Assembly: GCA_014529385.2 (NCBI GenBank)
Contig: CM043949.1
Span: forward strand, 148,777,850 to 148,841,849
DNA: 64,000 bases
Direction of reading: 5' to 3'
Source of the DNA: Adiantum capillus-veneris
Lineage: Eukaryota; Streptophyta; Polypodiopsida; Polypodiales; Pteridaceae
In this document: positions 48,430 to 59,376 of the stretch, piece by piece
How the letters are laid out: each line of letters opens with the position of its first letter
Position numbering within the stretch: the first letter of the stretch is position 1
Notes under the pieces: generated by a model
The model's database searches: none
What the model was told of the DNA's origin: nothing
What the model saw: only the letters and a program-made list of their open reading frames with translations
Program-made: the position numbers and the translations under genes

Positions 48430-50270
48430 CTCTCTCTATCTCCTCAAGAGGCTCTCTCTATGTCTTTGCAGCTCGAGTAAAAACAATTCAAAACATCTCT
48501 GGTCCTCGTATCTCATGAATCTAGAAAGTGGTCCAAAACCCTCTCTGAATAGGCAATGAAAGCGGCAGCGTATCTCATAGTACACCGGGCACTGACAAAT
48601 GTAGTGTAGCTTTGACTCTGGCTCCATATGGCATAAGCCGCATATCCTGGCCTTTGAGGACACTCCTTTGTATTTGTCAATCTCAACCTGAAGCTGATGT
48701 GAAGATGTGCGTATCTGGCCAATAGCACATCATATCCCATGAGATAAGTATGTATCCATGTATGTGGGCCTATTCACAAAGCCCTCCCCCATGAGTTGGA
48801 GAAGATGCTCTCTATAGAAAGCCATCTTTGTGCCCAACTCCTGTGTCAATTGTATCCATGGCCTCTTGGTATCTAGCCGAATTGAGTCCAATCTATCCGT
48901 GCTGAAACCATGTAGCTGAAACTCCAATGTCATTTGTCCATACCATCATGTTGTATCCCCCTACAGCGCTAGCTATCAGGAAGGATAAGGGCTAGCCGGG
49001 CATATCTGTCTCTTGGGAGGTCCCATGAGCTGTGCATAGAGGAGACTGATCTAGTAGGTGCCTCGAGCACAAGGGGAGAGGCAACTAGCTCTGCTCAAAT
49101 AATTTCATGTGGTAATGAGGCCTTGGCTGTCATCATCCGCTAAATCATAGAAACCAAAGGCCTCTCCATACATCTCCATATATCTCCATCCATCAGTGTT
49201 ACTGCATCTGCTATGGTGGTCCACTGACGGTCCCCATATTTGAACTCTTGGCTGTCATCATCCGGGAAATCATAGAAACCAAAGGCCTCTCCATACATCT
49301 CCATATATCTCCATTCATCAGTGTTACTGCATCTGCTATGGTGGTCCACTGACGGTCCCCATATTTGAACTCTTGGCTGTCATCATCCGCGAAATCATAG
49401 AAACCGAAGGCCTCTCCATACATCTCCATATATCTCCATCCATCAGTGTTATTGCATCTGCTATGGTGATCCACTGACGGTCCCCATATTTGAACTCTGT
49501 AAAGCATAGCGGAAGCCACCAGAGTGTCAAAAAGCGAGAGCTTTGTTCGAGGTTTCTGAAGCTGGACTTGCAAACACGTCCTCTCCGATCCTACAAAGGC
49601 TGCATAAGCTCTGGTTAGTCTAGTCTCTGTTGCTCTCCTCAATGAAAACACTAGCCCACTGAAGACTACCCCAAGGTAGGTGTATGCATATATATACTTC
49701 ACTCTCTCATAACCCTAGGTAAATGCGAGTGCTAACCTTCTCACCCACTACGGTATGGTGTTAAACACCAGAACCTTGGTTTTTCAAAGGTTGACAGACA
49801 ATCCACTATCGTGCACAAACGCATGTAAAGCATCCAAGAGACGCTGCATCCCCTTGGAGAGTCAAAAATCAGCACACTATTATTAGCATATAACATTAAT
49901 GGGATCCATGTCCTTGCCGCTGTGCTCCTCTATCACCATTCCTCTCAAGTAGTCAGAAACCTCATTTCACATAATACCAAATAGCGTAGGAGATAGCGGG
50001 CAGCCTTGCTTCACCTCCATAGTGGAGTGAACCAGAGCACATATGTCCTCTAGAGTGCGTACATGCCTCACTATTGACCTATATTGTACCCCCATCTCCT
50101 GAATTCGTACATCAGTCTGGCTTTGGGCAGTGTGTCAAATGCTTTACAGAAATCCACATAGCTACAATAGATCCGCCTCTTATGTGACATGCCCTCCTCA
50201 ATAAGGTAAGGAATATGAACAAGAGTGTTACATGGTGGCGGAGTTAAGTCATGAGAGTGTGGCATGCGAA
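48430..50270 (-). mobile_element. LINE-3: degenerate non-LTR retrotransposon of a different family
   Basis: Minus-strand blocks are YLIEEGMSHKRRIYCSYVDFCKAFDTLPKARL (50200-50090, RT block with DFxKAFDT, split here for length), LYANNSVLIFDSPRG (49895-49850), the thumb SVNL.KTKVLVFNT, and YLGVVFSG...RAYAAFVGSE (49690-49570). The C-terminal frame is 48700-48436, with CGLCHMEPESKLHYICQCP. The catalytic YADD has become YANN (49890-49879). It is more like the RTE/short non-LTR RT style than LINE-1 and LINE-2; the clade is inference. It contains a triplicated 125-bp segment. Confidence 0.82.
49125..49499 (-). repeat. Three tandem copies of a 125-bp segment within LINE-3
   Basis: Units start ggctgtcatcatccg at 49125, 49250 and 49375, with only a few differences each. 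Because 125 is not a multiple of three, the coding sense (IWGPSVDHHSRC..., YMEMYGEAFGFYDF) passes into a different frame in each unit. Confidence 0.93.
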
Positions 50271-50289
50271 GTCTGTGAAGGAGCGACTA

Positions 50290-50778
50290 TTTATATGGAG
50301 ATGCATCGTTGGGGTTCTCCCAATTGGCAATTTTTTGCGATCTAGAAGATTGGCCTCTTCGCGATGTGTTTGATGTGGTGCAGCCGTTGAGAACATTCCA
50401 ATTTATTGTGGTCTTGTCCTCGTACGCTCCAGTTTGTGGATTGCATCTCTGCTGCTCTTCGCACACGTTTCCCTGGCATGCATTTCGGTAGATCTTTCTG
50501 GATCTTTGGAGTTACTTCGCCTTTGCTCGGCCGTATGCATACTTTTTTGGCTGGGTCAGATTCTGGGTGCTTTGGACGGTGTGGAGAGCACATAATTCCC
50601 TCATGTTTCAGCAGATTCAAGTGGAGTACGTTTCCTTCTTCAAGACATCACTCCGACAGTCTCTCCGAGTTGCCTATAACTTGGACGAGCTTCCCGTTAG
50701 CCATTTCGAGCTCTTCTTTGACTCATTTTTATTTCCTGTTTGTAGTATTTTTCATGGTTTTCCTCGTCTTGAGGTTTC
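50290..50778 (+). pseudogene. LINE-4: plus-strand LINE ORF2 C-terminal fragment
   Basis: The + strand frame around 50567-50770 reads LWTVWRAHNSLMFQQIQVEY and SLRQSLRVAYNLDEL, the tail that follows the zf-RVT domain in plant L1 ORF2 (LWxIWRARN..F). The preceding 280 bp are compatible with degraded upstream sequence. It is cut at 50778 by the chromovirus; its continuation resumes at 59235 (ccattgg...), with a T- and A-rich end near 59260-59275. Confidence 0.6.
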
Positions 50779-52256
50779 TGAAAAAGGCCCGTAGGGCGGT
50801 AGGCGTTGGCTTTCACCCGAAATTCTTTACTTTAAACATACACACAGAGCACTTTGCAAAGAGAACCTGCGACGGGAGTTAACACTTGAATACACACACG
50901 GCTCGGAAGCTAGAATGCTCCGAGCAGACGCCGACAACCTGTAGGCCCAAAAATTGGCGCCCCTTTCGGTATTTCTTTATTCTTTAGGAGGGTAAATTAC
51001 AAGGTAAGGTCCTGGGAATCCTTCACGTGTATCCACCTAGATACCATTTGATTTGGCCAAATTTCGACAGCATAACAACCCCAAAACTTGCGCGAAACCA
51101 ATTCCCCTGTTAGAACTCGCTTGCACTGTCGTATACCCTCTGATTCCTGTCCAAAAACAGTAAATTCAGCACGCTGTATTTACTGGTTTTTGCCCTGTTT
51201 TCAGCCCCAAACAGTCCCCTAACTGTCCTTTGCCAGTGGGGCACGATTCCCAATGATCTTGGCGTCCGTATGGCTGAAAAACAGTCAAATTACAGCGCAT
51301 ACACAGCGCTGATTTTGCACCTGTACGGTGAGGTTATGACCCTCACCAATGCCTGCTTTGGAATAGCAGTTAGCTACCCCTGTTCCTGCTCAAGGAGGCT
51401 CTTGCCTCAGCACAAAAGCATGAACCCACACAACTGTACATCAGTCAAATGAGTAGCCCTCTTGTGGGGCATCACATAACTGCACGTAGAGGAGAGAGAG
51501 AGCAGTGTGTAGTGTGCAGGGCATCACTCCTAGCACCACACTGTACATGAGAGGGAAAGAAAGCACTCCATAGCTCTTAACCTGTGACAGGTTGCAAATA
51601 AGGCCTCTCCCAGCATAAAAATCAGCGCCCATTTTTCTGCAAGAGGAAAGTTCACCAAAATGTGACACTTGGCGCATTTTCAAGCATTTTCCCGTTTCGG
51701 GTTCGCCGCTTAAAAGTATCCTGACCGGTTGCCCAGTTGACTTCGCGGCAGAGTTATAAAATGTTTCCCTAGTCATACCGGAGGTAATGACGCGAACACA
51801 TTTCACGGCCCAAAATAGAAGTTCCCTAAATTTTAGGAGATGCTTCCGTTGGGCTCCCACTGGTCTTCTGACCACCTATCCTCATTGGGACCGCATCCAA
51901 AAGTGCAATGTGGCCCAACTGTCGGATACTTTTTGTTGGAAGTCCCACCTTGACTTTACGCCTTAATTGAGTTCACTTCCTAGTATCCACCAACTTGCTA
52001 AGTGCGACGAGGGGACCTATATGATCTTGCTCTGAGCCTAGACATCCTCTTACCATACGAATTCCAGTGCCGACCACTTCCCGTCTGCAGGTGAATCTAC
52101 CGTTCACATTGGCCATACAATGTCCGACCGTTTGCTACTTCAAAAAGAGGGTCTCAAAACAAATAAAATAAACCCCATTGGAAAGAAACCAACAACCAAG
52201 GTTAGCAGTTGCCACATCTCTGTGACATGGTTAATAACTGCCACGTCCTCGTGACA
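50779..52256 (-). repeat. 3' LTR of chromovirus F
   Basis: 1478 bp, near-identical to 57735-59229. The minus strand contains GAAATACCGAAAGGGGCGCCAA, a block shared (in + orientation) with the LTR relics at 61.2 and 61.65 kb. Confidence 0.96.
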
Positions 52257-52328
52257 TACCCCCCTCTTGAAATCGCAAACGTCCTCGATTGCATACCATA
52301 AATACACGCCACTGATGATCTTGTGCTA

Positions 52329-55300
52329 TTAACACTCTTTTATCATCGCATGTATCTGCAAGAAAGGTCGTAACATACATAGATACAAATGACTTAATGA
52401 GGCCTTCATACTTTTGCCATTTCCATCTATGGCACTGAATTTATATGTTACATTTGATGTACTAGCTCTATCATAACCCCTCCTTTGCACACGTTGGGTT
52501 GGGGCATAAGTAGGCTGTAACCCAAAGGCTTCAAGGTAAAGCTGCAATACATTTGGTGACTCTGAGAGTTCATGCTCTTTCATCCACTTTGCATCCATAG
52601 GCGGATAGTTCTTGAACTTCACCAAATAGCGTCTTGCAACTTGTCCCTTAACTTTTCTGTCCTTATGTGCCAAAACTTGCTCAGGTACCAGGATCTCATC
52701 AAGTTCCTCAACTTCTGGCTGATCCTCAACTGGCATATCTTCTGGCACATCACCCACGAAGGGTCTTAGAAGACTCACGTGAAACGCATTATGAATCTTC
52801 CACGCATCAGGCAATTTCAGTCTGTAAGCCACATCGCTGATCTTGTCAAGCACTTGAAAAGGCCCATAGTATCGCATGCTCAGCTTAGGAAACAGCCGTT
52901 CCTTGCCCTTCATCTTCTTTAACCTTGCCTTTTCGAATCTTAAGAGAACCCAATCACCAGGTGATAGTAGCAATTCATGACGGTGACGATCAGCAGCCTT
53001 TTTCTGTTTTGCCTGAGTCTTCTCCAAGGCAACTTTAATCTTCTTATACATCTCATCCATGTTCTCAACATATCGATCTGCCTCAAAGATCCTGTCCTTG
53101 GTGTGCAAAATGGGAGGAACCTTTTTGCCGCCTTCAACAATCTCAAAAGGTGCTTTGCCAGTAGACGAATGCACCGTATTATTGTACGCATACTCAAGCA
53201 TAGGCAAATACTGTTCCCACTTGCCCTTATTATCTGACACATAGCATTTCAGCAGATCTAAGACAGTAGAATTGGCCTCTTCTGACTGTCCATCAGTTTG
53301 TGGATGAAACGAAGACGAGAACTTGAGCGTAGTACCCATGTTCTCAAACAATCCTCTCCAGAACAAACTGGTCATGCGAGGATCACGATCACTGATAATC
53401 GATTGTGGCATACAATGGTACTTAAACACATTGTACATGAACAAGCGTGCCATCTGATCAGATTTTATCTTCTTCCTGATAGGGATAAAATGGGCCTGCT
53501 TACTGAACCTGCAGATAATGGTCCATACACCATCATTCCCTGTTGGCGTCCTTGGAAGATCAAAGATAAAGTCCATAGCAATGCTTTCCCATGGCTTATC
53601 CGGAATCGGCAGTGGTTGTAACAACCCTGGTGCCTTTTGCCTGTCAAACTTGACCTTTTGGCAAACTATGCATGCTCGCACAAAGGCATCCACATCTCTC
53701 CTCAAGGTAGGCCAATAGAAGAATGTCTCTACCGCCTTAACTGTCGCATCAATGCCACGATGCCCTGCATACGGTGGGACATGACTCTCTTCCATGACCT
53801 TATGTCGCAGTGGCCTAGTGACACAAAGTCTGCCATGCATCATCATAAAACCATCTCTGAGGAGGTAGTGCTCGTGATGTTGCCCCTCTTGTAACTGTTC
53901 AAAGATCCTTGCAAAATCTTCATCAGCAGTATATTGTTCCTTCATGTCATCTAACTCGTGATGATAAGGAATTGACACAGCTGAAATTTGTGGCTTTCTT
54001 GATAACGCATCAGCCACAACATTCTTCTTGCCTTCCACATGCATAATCTGGAAGTGGAACATGGAAAGAATGTTTGCCCATCGCATATGCTTTTCGGATA
54101 ACTTTGACTGTGTCAAGAAGTATCGCAAGGTCTGATGATCTGTTTGGACAACAAAATCAGCACCTAAGAGGTAGTGCTTCCAGCTAGAAAGCGCATGAAT
54201 CACGGCCAAGAGCTCTTTCTCATAGACTTGCATAGTCCTCTCTGGCCCTTGCAAAATTCGGCTTTCATAGGCTACTACCCATCCATCTTGCATTAGCACT
54301 GCTTCGATGCTACTGCCACACGCGTCACACTGGACCACAAATGACTTCCTGAGATCTGGCAGAACAATAACTGGATCTGAAGTCAACTTTTCCTTTAAGA
54401 GACTAAAAGCTGAAATCTCTTTTTGGGTCCATCTGAAAGTGACCTCTTTCTTTTGCAATCCGTGAAGAGGCGATGCTATCTCTGCAAAATTTCTGATAAA
54501 CCTTCTATAGTAGGAACACAATCCCAAGAAGCTTCTGACATCGTGCACAGTCTTCAAGTCTGGCCATGTCTTGATAGCTTCGACCTTTGCGGGATCCATT
54601 CTAACACCATCCTTTGAGACTATGTGGCCCAGAAAGTGGATCTCTTCGAGGAAGAATTCACTTTTCTTAGGATTGACAAGTAACCTGTGACTGCGCAGCT
54701 CTTCGAACACAATGGTCAAGTGACGCCTATGCTCCTCTTCATTCTTCGAATACACAATCATGTCATCGAAGAATGTTCCAACAAACTGTTGATGCGAGCG
54801 GAAAATCCGGTCCATCATTCTATTGAACGTGGCAGGAGCATTTGTTAGCCCAAACGGCATCACTAGAAACTCATAAAGACCAAATGTCGTTCTAAACGCA
54901 GTCTTGTGCACATCCTCTGGGCTTATACGAATCTGATGGTACCCACTCTTCAGGTCTATCCTGCTGAAAATTGCAGCACCCTCTAAACGATCGAGAATAT
55001 CATCAATGCGAGGAATAGGAAACCTATTCTTGATGGTATTCTTATTCAACGCACGGTAATCAATACACATGCGCCATGAGCCATCCTTCTTCTGCACTAG
55101 GAGCACTGGGGAGCAAAAGGGTGAAGAACTAGGCTGAATCAGCCCCTTCTCTAATAACTCCTCAACCTGGCCCATAATCTCTTTCTGCTGCGCCGTACTA
55201 ACCCTGTAGGGGGGTCTATTTGGTGGGCTACACCCTGGCACCAAATCTATCCGATGGTCCTCAGGTCTCTCTGGCGGCAATTGCGACGGTAATGAATCAG

Positions 55301-57395
55301 AAAAACAGTCATTAAACTTTTGCAAAAATGCTGACCTTTCTTTATCTAACACAGATAAATTTGACTGATCCCTATCTGAGACATCACGTGCAAAAATCAA
55401 GTACACAGAAAGATGATTCTTTATTACAGAAGTGATAGCAGAAGCAGATACAATAGGGACTGACTCTCCTTTAAGCTTTACATCCAAGATGTGAGTTTTG
55501 CCCCTATGCTGTACAGTGATCTTTTTGTTGTAGGCATCCAAGACTCCATGCACTCGGAACATCCACGGGATCCCCAACAAGGCGTCACAACCTTCCAGCG
55601 GCATGATGTAGAACTCTTCAGTGTCCACATACGACTGAATATGCAGACGCAGTTTTCCAATGATGGGAGTAACACACTCTGAGTGGCCAGGACATGCCAA
55701 CCCTGCCTCTGCTGTGTACCCCATCTCTTCAGCTTTGATGCCGAGCTTCATAGCTAACTCTAGTGAGATAAAGTTGGCTTTGGCACCTGGATCAAAGAAG
55801 ATGAGTGCCGTCTGATCTCTAACTTTACCCCATGCCCTGCATAACTCACTGGCATCTGTGCTGGGCCTGTCACCCACCATGTCTGGCACTAAACCTGCCG
55901 TGGGTTTTGGCTTCTTGCCTTTCTGGTCTTCTTTATCCTCTGAGTCAGCTGGCCTTTTCCTTTGTGGACAATTGATAGAAATATGACCAGGTTGCTCGCA
56001 TATAAAGCATTTGTTCTCAGCCATTAGGACCTTCTTTTCCTCGAGCGACTTGCGCAGAAAAGGCTTCCTTTTTTGTTTCTTTGCCTGCGCTCCAGAAGTC
56101 CCAGCTGAATCCTTGTCCTTGGTGGCCTTTTCTGACCCCTGTGACGCATCAGGAGCCGTCTTCACAAAGGGCTTCTTCGCTGAATTTTTCTTTTGCTGCC
56201 CTCCTTTATCACTGCTCGGAAATCCACTGTCCTCTCCTTTCAACAGGGCAAGACCAGTGTTCGCAACTTCCATAAGCTGAGTAAGGGTAGCCACTCTATT
56301 CTTTGTACAGTAATCGCGAAGCCCTTTAGGCAACCCACAACAATACTTCTCTATCTGCTCTGTCAATAGCACAAATCTGTAGGAGGTCACTGAGAGTAAT
56401 GCTTTACAAAACCTCCTATTGTACTCCAGCAAGCTCTTGCACGAAGCTGCCGTAAGCTGGTGCCAATCTGTCAAGACATCGGCTTCAAATTCATTTGATA
56501 GCCAAGCAGATGCAAACATTTGCTTGAAGTAAACCCAAGTGGCGGGTGCCTGTCCTTGCATTAACAATGTCGTCCACCATGTAAGCGCATTGTCCTTTAA
56601 GAAAGTGGCAGCTTTCCTGACCTTCGAGGCCTCTGTAAAATTCCCTCCCGCATAAGCTGTATCAAACTGGTGGAGGAAAGTGAGTGCCTTGGTCTTGTCC
56701 TCGAAACCACTGAAGGTACTGAACTTTACCGCTGCACCACCTTCTTTGTAAGCCTTCGGCTTCTCTAGTGCCCCCAAGTTGTCATACGGAATGGTCTGCA
56801 ACATGGGCACTGTACTAGGCATGATCGGCACATGTTGGCCATTCACATTTTGCGTCAGAGGTGCGATATCTGGCTGCTGTCCAGAAAAACCAGCCATGCC
56901 AAAATGACCCTGTGGCACCCCAAACTGGCCCTGGTTGCCGTGGAAACCTTGCTGCATGCCGATAGTACCATACATGGGGTTTGGCATGATGCCTTGCATA
57001 CCCCCGAACACTGTTCCTGGCATGTACGGCTGACTTCCAGACGCATAACCAGCCATACTTTGGAACACTGATCCACCCCCGAAATACCCAGGATGTACCG
57101 TGGGTGGTGGAAAAACTGAGTGCATAGCCTGGTATCCAGCTCCCTGTCCATTCAAGACAACATGCTGGCTTTGAAAGGTGGCGGGCTGAACTGGCATAAC
57201 CTGTGGAATAGGCGTTCTAGCCACCTGTTCAAGCACGGGAGGAACCTGCTTTGGAGCCCCCGACTCCGCAACATGCGAGTGTTCCCTTTCCTCCTGCGCC
57301 TTATGAAGTACCTGGGCTTGAGCTTCAACAAGCTCCGTACGCGGCGTAGGTTGCCTATTTCGTTGTTGCACTGGTGGCGCTTGCAAGAATTCCAT
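52329..57395 (-). CDS. Chromovirus F gag-pol polyprotein (1688 codons)
   Basis: The domains, with approximate residues, are: a Gln/Pro/Gly-rich gag N-terminus (1-200); capsid (230-400: AVKFSTFSGFEDKTKAL, LLEYNRRFCKALL); zinc knuckle CFICEQPGHISINC (462-475); protease FFDPGAKANFIS (534); RT (720-900) with MCIDYRALNKNTIKNRFP and FFDDMIVYS (874); RNase H (1018-1135: QCDACGSSIEAVLM, YEKELLAVIHAL, TDHQTLRYFL); and integrase with H-H at about 1203 (HVPPYAGHRG), C-C at 1242 (CIVCQ), Asp near 1272 (AMDFIFDLP), Asp near 1334 (SDRDPRM) and Glu near 1371 (TDGQSEEAN). A C-terminal chromodomain follows (about 1585-1615, RRYLVKFKNYPPMDAKW), which may direct integration to heterochromatin. All catalytic residues appear present. 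The same frame extends upstream to an ATG at 57662, but a TAG at 57410-57408 intervenes. Confidence 0.96.
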   Translation of the reverse strand: MEFLQAPPVQQRNRQPTPRTELVEAQAQVLHKAQEEREHSHVAESGAPKQVPPVLEQVARTPIPQVMPVQPATFQSQHVVLNGQGAGYQAMHSVFPPPTVHPGYFGGGSVFQSMAGYASGSQPYMPGTVFGGMQGIMPNPMYGTIGMQQGFHGNQGQFGVPQGHFGMAGFSGQQPDIAPLTQNVNGQHVPIMPSTVPMLQTIPYDNLGALEKPKAYKEGGAAVKFSTFSGFEDKTKALTFLHQFDTAYAGGNFTEASKVRKAATFLKDNALTWWTTLLMQGQAPATWVYFKQMFASAWLSNEFEADVLTDWHQLTAASCKSLLEYNRRFCKALLSVTSYRFVLLTEQIEKYCCGLPKGLRDYCTKNRVATLTQLMEVANTGLALLKGEDSGFPSSDKGGQQKKNSAKKPFVKTAPDASQGSEKATKDKDSAGTSGAQAKKQKRKPFLRKSLEEKKVLMAENKCFICEQPGHISINCPQRKRPADSEDKEDQKGKKPKPTAGLVPDMVGDRPSTDASELCRAWGKVRDQTALIFFDPGAKANFISLELAMKLGIKAEEMGYTAEAGLACPGHSECVTPIIGKLRLHIQSYVDTEEFYIMPLEGCDALLGIPWMFRVHGVLDAYNKKITVQHRGKTHILDVKLKGESVPIVSASAITSVIKNHLSVYLIFARDVSDRDQSNLSVLDKERSAFLQKFNDCFSDSLPSQLPPERPEDHRIDLVPGCSPPNRPPYRVSTAQQKEIMGQVEELLEKGLIQPSSSPFCSPVLLVQKKDGSWRMCIDYRALNKNTIKNRFPIPRIDDILDRLEGAAIFSRIDLKSGYHQIRISPEDVHKTAFRTTFGLYEFLVMPFGLTNAPATFNRMMDRIFRSHQQFVGTFFDDMIVYSKNEEEHRRHLTIVFEELRSHRLLVNPKKSEFFLEEIHFLGHIVSKDGVRMDPAKVEAIKTWPDLKTVHDVRSFLGLCSYYRRFIRNFAEIASPLHGLQKKEVTFRWTQKEISAFSLLKEKLTSDPVIVLPDLRKSFVVQCDACGSSIEAVLMQDGWVVAYESRILQGPERTMQVYEKELLAVIHALSSWKHYLLGADFVVQTDHQTLRYFLTQSKLSEKHMRWANILSMFHFQIMHVEGKKNVVADALSRKPQISAVSIPYHHELDDMKEQYTADEDFARIFEQLQEGQHHEHYLLRDGFMMMHGRLCVTRPLRHKVMEESHVPPYAGHRGIDATVKAVETFFYWPTLRRDVDAFVRACIVCQKVKFDRQKAPGLLQPLPIPDKPWESIAMDFIFDLPRTPTGNDGVWTIICRFSKQAHFIPIRKKIKSDQMARLFMYNVFKYHCMPQSIISDRDPRMTSLFWRGLFENMGTTLKFSSSFHPQTDGQSEEANSTVLDLLKCYVSDNKGKWEQYLPMLEYAYNNTVHSSTGKAPFEIVEGGKKVPPILHTKDRIFEADRYVENMDEMYKKIKVALEKTQAKQKKAADRHRHELLLSPGDWVLLRFEKARLKKMKGKERLFPKLSMRYYGPFQVLDKISDVAYRLKLPDAWKIHNAFHVSLLRPFVGDVPEDMPVEDQPEVEELDEILVPEQVLAHKDRKVKGQVARRYLVKFKNYPPMDAKWMKEHELSESPNVLQLYLEAFGLQPTYAPTQRVQRRGYDRASTSNVTYKFSAIDGNGKSMKASLSHLYLCMLRPFLQIHAMIKEC

Positions 57396-57407
57396 AAACC
57401 TCGGATT

Positions 57408-57662
57408 CTACACCTGCTGCGAAAAGACATTCACCGCGGCAACTAACTGAGTCTTAAATGCATCATCCTCAAGTTGCCCTGTCATAAAGCCCTGTACTAC
57501 TGGAGGGACATTCACGTTGACAGTAGGTACAGACTGACGTGGTCGTGAGCTCTCGCCAATCTCAAAAACCATAGGAATCTCCTGCCTGTCCTTTGGAGAG
57601 GAACCCTCTTCCATAATTCCCTTCCCCTTGTCGGCAATAGTGTAATCCCCGCGTTCTTGCAC
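57408..57662 (-). CDS. Chromovirus F gag N-terminal extension (84 codons, ends in TAG)
   Basis: It is in the same frame as the 1688-codon ORF and separated from it by a single TAG and four sense codons. The sequence MQERGDYTIADKGKGIMEE...FEIGESSRPRQS is the typical hydrophilic plant gypsy gag N-terminus and starts about 70 bp after the primer site. Either a recent nonsense mutation removed the native start, or translation of gag-pol uses the internal ATG at 57395. Confidence 0.8.
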   Translation of the reverse strand: MQERGDYTIADKGKGIMEEGSSPKDRQEIPMVFEIGESSRPRQSVPTVNVNVPPVVQGFMTGQLEDDAFKTQLVAAVNVFSQQV

Positions 57663-57734
57663 TGTGTCTTTACCCTGAACAATCCAGGCTCATTCTTTGA
57701 GGAAAAAGTGATTGATATCCCGGCAATGGAACCA

Positions 57735-59229
57735 TGAAACCGGCCCGTAGGGCGGTAGGCGTTGGCTTTCACCCGAAATTCTTTACTTTAAACACACACA
57801 CAGAGCACTTTGCAAAGAGAACCTGCGACGGGAGTTAACACTTGAATACACACACGGCTCGGAAGCTGGAATGCTCCGAGCAGATGCCGACAACCTGTAG
57901 GCCCCAAAATTGGCGCCCCTTTCGGTATTTCTTTATTCTTTAGGAGGGTAAATTACAAGGTAAGGTCCTGGGAATCCTTCACATGTATCCACCTAGATAC
58001 CATTTGATTTGGCCAAATTTCGGCAGCATAACAGCTCCAAAACTTGCGCGAAACCAATTCCCCTGCTGGAACTCGCTTGCACTGTCGTATACCCTCTGAT
58101 TCCTGTCCAAAAACAGTAAATTCAGCACGCTGTATTTACTGGTTTTTGCCCTGTTTTCAGCCCCAAACAGTCCCCTAACTGTCCTTTGCCAGTGGGGCAC
58201 GATTCCCAATGATCCTGGCGTCCGTATGGCTGAAAAACAGTCAAATTACAGCGCATACACAGCGCTGATTTTGCACCTGTACGGTGAGGTTATGACCCTC
58301 ACCAGTGCCTGCTTTGGAGTAGCAGTTAGCTACCCCTGTTCCTTAGCTACCCCTGTTCCTGCTCAAGGAGGCTCTTGCCTCAGCACAAAAGCATGAACCC
58401 ACACAACTGTACATCAGTCAAATGAGTAGCCCTCTTGTGGGGCATCACATAACTGCACGTAGAGGAGAGAGAGAGCAGTGTGTAGTGTGCAGGGCATCAC
58501 TCCTAGCACCACACTGTACATGAGAGGGAAAGAAAGCACTCCATAGCTCTTAACCTGTGACAGGTTGCAAATGAGGCCTCTCCCAGCATAAAAATCAGCG
58601 CCCATTTTTCTGCAAGAGGAAAGTTCACCAAAATGTGACACTTGGCGCATTTTCAAGCATTTTCCCGTTTCGGGTTCGCCGCTTAAAAATATCCTGACCG
58701 GTTGCCCAGTTGACTTCGCGGCAGAGTTATAAAATGTTCCCCTAGTCATACCGGAGGTAATGACGCGAACACATTTCACGGCCCAAAATAGCAGTTCCCT
58801 AAATTTTAGGAGGTGCTTCCGTTGGGCTCCCACTGGTCTTCTGACCACCTATCCTCATTGGGACCGCATCCAAAAGTGCAATGTGGCCCAACTGTCGGAT
58901 ACTTTTTGTTGGAAGTCCCACCTTGACTTTACGCCTTAATTGAGTTCACTTCCTAGTATCCACCAACTTGCTAAGTGCGACGGGGGGACCTATATGATCT
59001 TGCTCTGAGCCTAGACATCCTCTTACCATACGAATTCCAGTGCCGACCACTTCCCGTCTGCGGGTGAATCTACCGTTCACATTGGCCATACAATGTCCGA
59101 CCGTTTGCTACTTCAAAAAGAGGGTCTCAAAACAAATAAAATAAACCCCATTGGAAAGAAACCAACAACCAAAGTTAGCAGTTGCCACATCTCTGTGACA
59201 TGGTTAATAACTGCCACGTCCTCGTGACA
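57735..59229 (-). repeat. 5' LTR of chromovirus F
   Basis: 1495 bp, near-identical to 50779-52256. It carries a 17-bp tandem duplication (tagctacccctgttcct, about 58326-58359) absent from the other LTR. Confidence 0.96.
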
Positions 59230-59276
59230 GTTTCCCATTGGTAATTCAATTTGACATTTTTTTTTAAAAGTGTATA

Positions 59277-59303
59277 CACACACACACACACACACACACA
59301 CAG

Positions 59304-59366
<63 letters not shown>

Positions 59367-59376
59367 TATATATATA
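59277..59376. repeat. Compound (CA)n-(TA)n microsatellite
   Basis: About twelve CA units are followed by about thirty-five TA units with a few interruptions, just outside the right end of chromovirus F. It is likely polymorphic. Confidence 0.96.

Larger units (their letters stand above)
50779..59229 (-). mobile_element. Ty3/gypsy chromovirus F, nearly intact
   Basis: LTRs at 50779-52256 (3') and 57735-59229 (5') begin TGTCACGAGGACG and end CA on the minus strand. A perfect 5-bp target-site duplication GTTTC sits at 50774-50778 and 59230-59234. The primer-binding site TGGTTCCATTGCCGGGA directly abuts the 5' LTR (57734-57718). The polypurine tract AAGAGGGGGGTA abuts the 3' LTR (52268-52257). 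The single gag-pol frame is 1688 codons. The LTRs differ by about two dozen substitutions over about 1,480 bp plus one 17-bp tandem duplication, so this is the youngest autonomous-type insertion here. Confidence 0.97.

Noticed and set aside
49125-49499. CRISPR-like or satellite array
   Set aside because: Three contiguous 125-bp units without unique spacers, inside LINE coding sequence of a plant genome; a local tandem duplication explains it.
51441-51875. 144-codon minus-strand ORF, duplicated at 58414-58848
   Set aside because: It lies inside both LTRs of chromovirus F; no known domain, and the duplication is explained by the LTRs.
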